NCBI GenBank assembly: GCA_030425785.1
Contig: JAUHYJ010000324.1
Coordinates: forward strand, 1 to 5,055
Length of the DNA stretch: 5,055 nucleotides
Reading direction: 5' to 3'
Source: Acidimicrobiia bacterium
GTDB lineage: Bacteria > Actinomycetota > Acidimicrobiia > Acidimicrobiales > Ilumatobacteraceae
Positions 1 through 5,055 of this stretch are shown piece after piece (within the stretch, counting starts at the first letter, position 1; every line of letters starts with the position of its first letter). A program made the translations under genes and the position numbers. The notes under the pieces were generated by a model, which was not told where the DNA came from, made no database searches, and worked only from the letters and a program-made list of their open reading frames with translations.

Positions 1-1115
1 CCCCGCCACCGACGGCGACGTTCGTGTCCCTCGGCGGCGACTCGCTGAGCTACGTCGAGTGCTCCGTCCGGCTCGAGGCCGCGCTCGGCGCCCTGCCCAC
101 CGACTGGCATCTTCGACCGATCGCCGAGCTCACGGCGCGCGAGCCTGCGGCCGGCGGGCGCAGGTCCCGCATCGCCCGTGTCGACACGACCGTCGTCCTG
201 CGAGCGGTCGGCATCCTCGCCGTGGTGTCGACCCACATGCGCCTCTGGCACGTACCGGGTGGCGCGCACCTGCTGCTCGGCGTCGTCGGGTACAACGTCG
301 CCCGCTTCCTGCTGCCGATCGAGTCGCCGGCCGAACGGATCCGGGCAGGGTTCCGCACCCTCGGCCGGGTCGCGGTGCCGACCGTGGTGTGGACGGCGGC
401 GTTCATGATCGTCGGCCAGTACACCTGGACCACGCTGTCGCTCGCGAACAACTACCTCGGTCCGCGCTCGCACGCCGGCAACCACTGGCACTTCTGGTTC
501 ATCGAGGTGTTCGTCCACCTCGTCCTGCTGGTGACGCTCGTGATGGCGGTGCCCGGGGTCTGGCGACTCGATCGGCGGTTCCCCTACGCGCTGCCACTCG
601 TCGTGTTGGTCGGCGCGATCGCGCTGCGGCTGCCGTGGGCCGACATGGGCGACTGGTACAACCTGCGCTTCCGCACGCACGCCGTCGCGTGGTTCTTCGT
701 CCTCGGCTGGCTCGTGCAACGATCCAACACCGTGCCGCAGCGGATGGCCACCACGATCATCTGCATCGCCAGCGCCCCCGGCGTGTTCATGAATCCGCAG
801 CGCGAGTTCTTCATCGCCGGCGGTCTGGTCCTGCTCGTGTGGTGGCGTCGTGTCCCGGTGCCGCGTGTCGTCGTGCGCCCCGTCGCCACGATCGCCGCCG
901 CCAGCATGTGGATCCTGATCAGCCACTTCATGATCTGGCCGCCGATGAAGGAGCTGTTCATCGTCGAGGTCGCGTACCCGCTGACGGTGCTCGCGAGCCT
1001 CGGCGTCTGGTGGCTCGCCGAACGTGTGACCCCGATCATCGTCGCGGTCGCACGTCGGTGGTGGAGCTCCCGTCCCCCTGTCCGTCACGAACCGACCCCG
1101 ATACTCACCCCCTGA
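1..1115 (+). CDS. Carrier-protein/acyltransferase-3 fusion, C-terminal part (5' end outside window)
   Basis: Partial gene: the reading frame (codons from base 3) is open at the left edge and ends with TGA at 1113-1115. The first visible residues contain GGDSLS, the phosphopantetheine attachment motif of acyl/peptidyl carrier domains; the modified Ser codon is at 42-44, and the carrier domain fades out near base 150. From about base 180 the protein is very hydrophobic, with roughly ten membrane segments. It begins with an Arg (201-203) followed ten residues later by His (234-236), the R-X10-H signature of membrane acyltransferase-3 proteins, and later has an HFWFIE segment typical of the family. 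Known family members with this layout carry an adenylate-forming domain before the carrier, so the whole protein probably activates an acid, loads it on its own carrier arm and transfers it to an acceptor at the membrane. The acceptor is unknown. It reads into the iron-transport genes with only 8 bases between. The family call is firm; the missing N-terminal domain and the substrate are inference. Confidence 0.88.
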   Translation, partial: PPPTATFVSLGGDSLSYVECSVRLEAALGALPTDWHLRPIAELTAREPAAGGRRSRIARVDTTVVLRAVGILAVVSTHMRLWHVPGGAHLLLGVVGYNVARFLLPIESPAERIRAGFRTLGRVAVPTVVWTAAFMIVGQYTWTTLSLANNYLGPRSHAGNHWHFWFIEVFVHLVLLVTLVMAVPGVWRLDRRFPYALPLVVLVGAIALRLPWADMGDWYNLRFRTHAVAWFFVLGWLVQRSNTVPQRMATTIICIASAPGVFMNPQREFFIAGGLVLLVWWRRVPVPRVVVRPVATIAAASMWILISHFMIWPPMKELFIVEVAYPLTVLASLGVWWLAERVTPIIVAVARRWWSSRPPVRHEPTPILTP

Positions 1116-1117
1116 GG
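1113..1117 (+). promoter_or_regulatory. Ribosome binding site of the iron-binding lipoprotein gene
   Basis: TGAGG lies 6 bases before the ATG at 1124 and is a fair match to the Shine-Dalgarno core GAGG. Its TGA is also the stop codon of the preceding acyltransferase gene, so a ribosome finishing that gene sits on the start site of the next. This supports ATG 1124 as the start and suggests translational coupling, which is inference. Confidence 0.6.
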
Positions 1118-1123
1118 CATCCC

Positions 1124-2188
1124 ATGCACCACTCGTCGCACCCCAACGATGTACCCCCGCCGCGCCGTCGTCGACCGATCGGCCGGCGCGTCGCGCTCGG
1201 CGCACTCGCCGCGGCCGCCGCACTCGTCGCCACGTCGTGCGGTGGTGGTGGCGACACGCTCGTCGTGTACAGCGGACGCCACTACAACATCGAGGCCGCC
1301 TTCGAGCAGTACACCGAGGAGACGGGCGTCGAGCTCGAATTCCTGACCGGCAACGACGCCGAGCTCCGCGAGAAGCTCGCCGTCGAGGGCGACGAGACGC
1401 CGGCCGACGTCTACATCACCGTCGACGCCGGCAACCTCGCAGCGGCGGCCGAGCAGGGCCTGTTCCAGCCGCTCGAGTCCGACGTGTTGCAGTCCGCGAT
1501 CCCGGCCGAGCTGAGCGACAGCGAGGGTCGCTGGTACGGCCTCACCCTGCGGGCGCGCACGATCGTGTACAACCCCGATCTGCTCGCCGCCGACGAGGTC
1601 CCGACGACGTACGAGGAACTCGCCGAACCGGAGTGGGACGGCCGCCTGTGCATGCGCAACGCGAGCAACGTCTACCAGCAATCGCTCGTGGCCAGCCTGA
1701 TCGCCCATCACGGCGAGGACGAGGCGCTGCGCATCGTTCGCGGCTGGGCCGACAATGCCGAGATCTTCAGCAACGACGTCCTGATCCTCGAGGCGATCAA
1801 CGACGGCCTGTGCGAGGTCGGCGTCACGAACCACTACTACCTCGGCCGCGAATTGGACGAGAACCCCGAGTTCAACGTCGCCCTGGCGTGGGCGAACCAG
1901 GACGACCGTGGCGTGCACGTCAACATCTCGGGCGGCGGGGTCACGGCCGCCGCCGACAAGCCGGACGAGGCACAGGCGTTCCTCGAGTGGCTCGCGACCG
2001 ACGGCCAGGAGGTCCTGGTCGCGGGGAATCACGAGTACCCCGCCAACCCCGACGTGCCGGCCGATCCGCTCATCGCCACCGAGTTCGGCACGCTCGACGA
2101 CTTCGTGCGCGATCCGCTCGAGGCGACCGTCTTCGGTGCCCTCAACCCGGACGCGATCCGACTCATGGACGAAGCCGGCTACGGCTGA
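1124..2188 (+). CDS. Fe3+ ABC transporter substrate-binding lipoprotein (FutA/FbpA-like)
   Basis: A 354-residue periplasmic-type binding protein that captures ferric iron outside the membrane and hands it to the permease encoded next. The N-terminus is Arg-rich with a twin-arginine-like stretch (Arg21-Arg22), a hydrophobic Ala/Leu core, then Cys39 in ATSC followed by Gly4, which fits a lipoprotein signal with Ala rather than Leu at -3. The mature part opens with LVVYSGRHYN (His53, Tyr54) and continues with DVYITVDAGNL (residues 95-105), RARTIVYN (Tyr149) and NHYYL (Tyr238-Tyr239). In the FutA/FbpA group, the His/Tyr near the start, the middle Tyr and the Tyr-Tyr pair coordinate Fe3+. The late motifs NISGGG and GNHEYPANP are also typical of the group. 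Cys176 and Cys230 could pair in a disulfide (inference). ATG 1124 is the only plausible start: it has a good ribosome site and gives a complete signal peptide. About 316 residues after lipidation is normal for the family. Iron is by far the best ligand guess, but the sequence cannot exclude another trivalent metal. Confidence 0.93.
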   Translation: MHHSSHPNDVPPPRRRRPIGRRVALGALAAAAALVATSCGGGGDTLVVYSGRHYNIEAAFEQYTEETGVELEFLTGNDAELREKLAVEGDETPADVYITVDAGNLAAAAEQGLFQPLESDVLQSAIPAELSDSEGRWYGLTLRARTIVYNPDLLAADEVPTTYEELAEPEWDGRLCMRNASNVYQQSLVASLIAHHGEDEALRIVRGWADNAEIFSNDVLILEAINDGLCEVGVTNHYYLGRELDENPEFNVALAWANQDDRGVHVNISGGGVTAAADKPDEAQAFLEWLATDGQEVLVAGNHEYPANPDVPADPLIATEFGTLDDFVRDPLEATVFGALNPDAIRLMDEAGYG

Positions 2189-2194
2189 CCGACG

Positions 2195-3826
2195 ATGCTC
2201 GCACCGCGTCGCCCCACGTCACGAGCCGGCTGGACCTGGTCGGCCGCGCTCGCGGCCGTGCTCGTGGTCGTGCCGGTGGCGATGCTGGCGACCAGCGTGC
2301 TGCGCCCCGACACCCAACTCTGGCGCGACCAATGGCGCACGCGCCTGCCGGGTGAGTTGGTCGACACGACGCTGCTGCTCGTCGGGGTCGGTGCCGGTTC
2401 GATCGTGTTGGGCGCCGGCCTCGCATGGCTGGTGTCGGCGTACCGGTTCCCCGGATCACGGGTCTTCGGCTGGATGCTGATCCTGCCGCTCGCCATCCCG
2501 AGCTACATCCTGGGGTTCCTCACCCTGTCGACCTTCGGTCGCACGGGCCCGGTCCAGGACCAGTGGCGCGACTGGTTCGGACTCGACGCGTGGTTCCCCC
2601 GGATCGAGTCGGTCGGTGGCGCGGTCATCGCGTTCACGCTGGTCCTGTACCCGTACGTGTACCTGCTGACGCGAGCGGCGCTGCGAGATCAGGCGGCAGG
2701 TGCCTACCACGCGGCTCGCATCCTCGGTGCGGGGCCGACCGAGGCCGCTCGCCGTGTCGTCTTCCCACTGGTGCGTCCGGCGGTGGCCGCCGGGGCGGCC
2801 GTCGTGATGATGGAGACCCTGACCGACTTCGCGACGGTGCAGTACTTCGGCGTCGACACCGTCTCGGTCGGTGTGTTCAACATCTGGCGCGGGCAGTACG
2901 ACCGTGACGGGGCGAGCGAGATCGCCACCCTCGTCCTGGGGTTCGCGCTGCTCGTGATCGGGCTCGAGCGGGTGGCGCGCGGTCGCGCCCGGTTCGGCCA
3001 GAGCGGGGGAGCGGGCGCCGGGATCACGGCTCGCACCCTCGAGGGATGGCGTCGATGGGCGGCGACCGGCGTGTGCGGCGCGGTGGTGTTCGTGGCCTTC
3101 ATCGGGCCCGTGCTCCGGCTGTCGGCGTGGGCGATCGCCGAGCAGCGCAGCGACCGGGGCACGCCGCTCGTCGACCAGTACCCCGAGTACCTGATGAACT
3201 CGCTGCAGATCGTGGTCATCACCGTCACGATCTGCCTCGTCGTCGCGATCGTGCTCGCGAACGCCCAACGGTTCGGCAACCCGGCAGTGACTCGATTGTC
3301 GAGCCGCGCCGTGGCGGTCGGGTACGCCGTTCCCGGGCCGGTGGTCGGCATCGGCGTCCTCCTCGCGATGGTCGCGGCCGACGACGCGCTCGAGGCGATC
3401 GGCCTGAATCTCCCCGGTGTCGTCGCGACCGGGTCGCTGCTCGTCCTGGCGTACGCCTACGCGATCCGGTTCCTCGCGCCCGGGCTCGGCGCCATCGAGT
3501 CGGGCATCGGGCAGGTCTCCGAGGAGATGACGGCATCCGCGCGCTCGCTCGGGGCGACGCCGCTGCAGACCGTGCGCCGGGTCCACGTGCCGCTGTCGCG
3601 CGCCTCGATCGCCTCGGCCGCCGTGCTCGTCGGTGTCGACGCGCTGAAGGAGCTCCCGATCGTGCTGCTCCTGCGCCCGCTCGGGTTCGACACGCTGCCC
3701 GTGTGGGTGTACGACCTCGCATCCGAATCCCGCTTCCAGCAGGCGGCGCTGCCGGCGTTGTCGATCATCGCGGTGGCGCTCGTTCCCGTGGCGCTGCTCA
3801 CACGCGGACTCGATCGGCGGGTGTGA
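2195..3826 (+). CDS. Fe3+ ABC transporter permease, two fused membrane domains (FbpB/SfuB-like)
   Basis: A 543-residue integral membrane protein forming the iron channel of the importer. I count about twelve hydrophobic segments, six in each half, separated by a polar loop near residues 260-288. Each half carries a cytoplasmic EAA-type loop that docks on the ATPase: AYHAARILGAGPTEAARRVV from residue 170, then a Pro-Leu, and TASARSLGATPLQTVRRVHV from residue 446, then Pro-Leu. One protein therefore replaces the two permease subunits of simpler systems, as in FbpB and SfuB. It starts at ATG 2195, 6 bases after the stop of the binding-protein gene. No clear Shine-Dalgarno sequence is present there, so translation is probably coupled to the gene before. 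The start is also in the same frame as the upstream gene, with one TGA and two codons between. Gene order, duplicated domains and neighbours agree on an iron permease; ligand specificity is inferred from the binding protein. Confidence 0.93.
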   Translation: MLAPRRPTSRAGWTWSAALAAVLVVVPVAMLATSVLRPDTQLWRDQWRTRLPGELVDTTLLLVGVGAGSIVLGAGLAWLVSAYRFPGSRVFGWMLILPLAIPSYILGFLTLSTFGRTGPVQDQWRDWFGLDAWFPRIESVGGAVIAFTLVLYPYVYLLTRAALRDQAAGAYHAARILGAGPTEAARRVVFPLVRPAVAAGAAVVMMETLTDFATVQYFGVDTVSVGVFNIWRGQYDRDGASEIATLVLGFALLVIGLERVARGRARFGQSGGAGAGITARTLEGWRRWAATGVCGAVVFVAFIGPVLRLSAWAIAEQRSDRGTPLVDQYPEYLMNSLQIVVITVTICLVVAIVLANAQRFGNPAVTRLSSRAVAVGYAVPGPVVGIGVLLAMVAADDALEAIGLNLPGVVATGSLLVLAYAYAIRFLAPGLGAIESGIGQVSEEMTASARSLGATPLQTVRRVHVPLSRASIASAAVLVGVDALKELPIVLLLRPLGFDTLPVWVYDLASESRFQQAALPALSIIAVALVPVALLTRGLDRRV

Positions 3827-3915
3827 TGACGACGCTCGATCGAGCCGTGCCGTCGGGATTCGCCGTGCCCGCAGGTCGCGTTCGGCCCGATCAGCGAGCA
3901 GAATGTGCGGCAGCC
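3827..3915 (+). other. Probable spacer between permease and ATPase genes (disputed N-terminal extension)
   Basis: This stretch is open in frame with the ATPase gene and could encode 30 extra residues from ATG 3826, whose A is the last base of the permease stop (TGATG). Two facts argue against coding. Of the 30 codons from 3826 to 3915, 12 end in A or T, against 3 of the first 30 codons from ATG 3916. The encoded peptide also precedes the point where ATPases of this family usually begin. It holds a 12-base palindrome near its left end. I found no convincing -35/-10 pair. In-frame GTG codons at 3847 and 3865 are further possible starts. Confidence 0.5.
3834..3845. repeat. 12-base perfect palindrome GCTCGATCGAGC
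   Basis: A perfect inverted repeat without a loop, starting 7 bases after the permease stop codon. The lack of a loop and T-run makes it a poor terminator; a dimeric regulator could bind such a site. One perfect 12-base palindrome is about what chance predicts in 5 kb, and CGATCG/TCGA words are common in this sequence, so the functional reading is weak. Confidence 0.3.
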
Positions 3916-4941
3916 ATGCATGCACTCGAGCTCGCCCACGTGACCAAGCGGTTCGGCGACGTCGTCGCAGTCGACGACGTGTCGCTGACGCTCGGCGAGC
4001 ACGAGGTGCTGGCGCTCGTCGGGCCGAGCGGCTGTGGCAAGTCGACCCTGCTGCGTGCGATCGCCGGCCTCCACAGCATCGACGCCGGCACGATCGCGCT
4101 CGGTCGACAGATGGTCGACGACGGCCACCACCACGTCGTCGCGCCGGAACGCCGCCGCGTCGGGCTGGTGTTCCAGGAGCACGCCCTGTTCCCGCACCTG
4201 ACCGTCGCCGACAACATCGCCTTCGGTGTCCGCGCCGAGCCGGCGCCGGCGCGCGCAGCCGAGATGCTCGAGCTGGTCGGTATGGAGCGATACGCCGACC
4301 GCTACCCGCACGAACTCTCCGGTGGCGAGCGCCAACGCGTGGCCCTCGCGCGTGCGCTCGCACCGCGCCCGGCGCTCATGCTGCTCGACGAGCCGTTCGC
4401 GAGCCTCGACACCAATCTCCGGGCACGGGTCCGCGACGACGTGATGGACATCCTGCGCTCGACCGGCACGCCGGCGGTCTTCGTGACCCACGACCAGCAC
4501 GACGCGCTCGCGATCGGCGATCGCGTCGCGGTGCTCAAGGCGGGTGCGGTCGTGCAGGTCGGCGACCCGGTCGAGGTGTTCCACCAGCCGGTCGATCGCT
4601 TCGTGGCGTCGTTCCTCGGCGAGGCCGACTTCTCGACCTGGCAGGCCGTCACCTCGGACTTCGGGCCGCTCGACCGCACGACATCGCTGCCACCGGGCGA
4701 GCCGGCACCGGACGCCACCGTGATGACGCGTCCCGACGACGTCACCTTCGTCGCCGCTGACGACGGTGCTGCGGTCGTCGAGCACGCCGAGTTCCGCGGC
4801 ACCGAGTGGTGCTACACGCTGCGCCTACCCTCGGGCACCCGTGCCCGCTCGTTGCGCTCGCATCTCGAACGGGTCGACGTCGGCCAGCGCGTGCGTGCGT
4901 CGCTCAACCCCGGGCATCTGCCCGTCGTGCTCCGCGACTAG
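3916..4941 (+). CDS. Fe3+ ABC transporter ATP-binding protein (FbpC-like)
   Basis: A 341-residue ATPase that powers the importer from the cytoplasmic side. Counting from ATG 3916, the motifs are Walker A GPSGCGKST (36-44), Q-loop Gln87 in VFQEHALFPHL, signature LSGGERQR (134-141), Walker B LMLLDEP with Asp158 and catalytic Glu159, D-loop SLD (163-165) and switch His192 in VTHDQ. All key residues are intact. Residues from about 230 form a TOBE-like C-terminal domain, the regulatory region of the FbpC/PotA/MalK group. Length is close to the usual 340-360. I chose ATG 3916 because the ABC domain begins right there (LELAHVTKRFG) and codon bias becomes typical from this point; ATG 3826 would give 371 residues and overlap the permease stop by one base. 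Neither start has a strong ribosome site. The gene follows its permease and almost certainly serves it. Function is firm; the start is uncertain. Confidence 0.92.
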   Translation: MHALELAHVTKRFGDVVAVDDVSLTLGEHEVLALVGPSGCGKSTLLRAIAGLHSIDAGTIALGRQMVDDGHHHVVAPERRRVGLVFQEHALFPHLTVADNIAFGVRAEPAPARAAEMLELVGMERYADRYPHELSGGERQRVALARALAPRPALMLLDEPFASLDTNLRARVRDDVMDILRSTGTPAVFVTHDQHDALAIGDRVAVLKAGAVVQVGDPVEVFHQPVDRFVASFLGEADFSTWQAVTSDFGPLDRTTSLPPGEPAPDATVMTRPDDVTFVAADDGAAVVEHAEFRGTEWCYTLRLPSGTRARSLRSHLERVDVGQRVRASLNPGHLPVVLRD

Positions 4942-4947
4942 AGCACG

Positions 4948-5055
4948 TCAGGACGACGTCGGCAGCTCGAACGGCATCGACGCGCTCAGGGCGCGTCGGT
5001 CGCTCGACGTGTCGATGCGATGCGGCTGCCACTCGAGTGTCCAGCCGAGCAGGTC
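4948..5055 (-). CDS. C-terminal end of an unrecognised convergent gene (5' end outside window)
   Basis: On the reverse strand the frame is open from the right edge (first codon 5053-5055) to a TGA at 4948-4950, giving the last 35 residues of a protein: it begins DLLGWTLEWQPHRI and ends MPFELPTSS. Nearly every codon ends in G or C, matching the bias of the proven genes, and a competing reverse frame hits a stop quickly, so I take it as real. The fragment is polar with no membrane segment and no motif I recognise; no function can be given. It faces the ATPase gene tail-to-tail, with 6 bases between the two stops, so transcripts of the two genes probably overlap at their 3' ends. Confidence 0.6.
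   Translation of the reverse strand, partial: DLLGWTLEWQPHRIDTSSDRRALSASMPFELPTSS

Noticed and set aside
59..1123. In-frame extension upstream of the binding-protein start
   Set aside because: It overlaps the acyltransferase gene in another frame, is Arg-rich and lacks any domain. The ATG at 1124 has a ribosome site and starts a proper lipoprotein signal.
1100..1124. Iron-responsive operator (IdeR/DtxR or Fur box) ahead of the transporter genes
   Set aside because: I found no match to the AT-containing inverted repeats of these regulators in any junction. The controlling promoter probably lies upstream of the window.
1085..2032. Reverse-strand open frame of 315 codons opposite the binding-protein gene
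   Set aside because: It mirrors the codon bias of the real gene, and its product shows no family motifs, whereas the + strand frame has clear iron-binding-protein motifs.
3876..3904. Possible internal promoter with CAGAAT as -10 before the ATPase gene
   Set aside because: CAGAAT lacks the leading TA, and the sequence 17 bases upstream (TCGCGT) does not resemble a -35 box.
2456..4363. Long reverse-strand open frame (635 codons) opposite the permease and ATPase genes
   Set aside because: It is an antisense shadow: highly Arg/Ala/Gly/Asp-rich, no recognisable domain, and it lies across two strongly supported + strand genes. High GC content leaves few stops in such frames.
4941..4968. Possible hairpin at the convergent gene ends (ACGTC/GACGT stem, extended by GAGC/GCTC)
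   Set aside because: The core stem is only 5 pairs, the extension needs a 5-base bulge, there is no T-run, and most of it lies inside the reverse-strand gene. Too weak to call a terminator.

Overview
The window is a high-GC bacterial segment with a very strong G/C preference at third codon positions. Protein style and codon use suggest an actinomycetote; an Acidimicrobiia-type (Ilumatobacter-like) marine lineage would fit, but that is inference only. Nearly all of the window is coding. Four genes run on the + strand, and the tail of a convergent fifth gene is on the - strand at the right edge.

Left part (1-1115): the 3' end of a large gene whose start lies outside the window. What remains is the end of a phosphopantetheine-binding carrier domain (GGDSLS motif) fused to a multi-pass membrane acyltransferase of the acyltransferase-3 family. 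By analogy with known fusions, an adenylate-forming (AMP-binding) domain probably lies upstream.

Middle and right (1124-4941): a complete ferric-iron ABC importer in the order binding lipoprotein, duplicated-domain permease, ATPase. The binding protein carries a His-Tyr motif near the mature N-terminus, a further Tyr, and a Tyr-Tyr dyad, as in the FutA/FbpA group that holds Fe3+ directly without a siderophore. The permease has two membrane halves, each with its own EAA coupling loop. The ATPase has all expected nucleotide-binding motifs and a C-terminal TOBE-like domain. The first three genes are packed tightly (8 and 6 bases between them), with a Shine-Dalgarno-like TGAGG made from the stop of the acyltransferase gene. 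The permease-ATPase junction is less clear: the ATPase may start at 3826 (overlapping the permease stop) or, more likely from codon bias, at 3916, which leaves an 89-base spacer with a 12-base perfect palindrome.

Right edge (4948-5055): the last 35 codons of a - strand gene of unknown function, tail-to-tail with the ATPase gene and only 6 bases away. I see no RNA genes, CRISPR, insertion sequences or obvious terminators. The transporter is a well-known type. The less ordinary points are its placement directly behind a carrier-protein/acyltransferase fusion and the disputed start of the ATPase.
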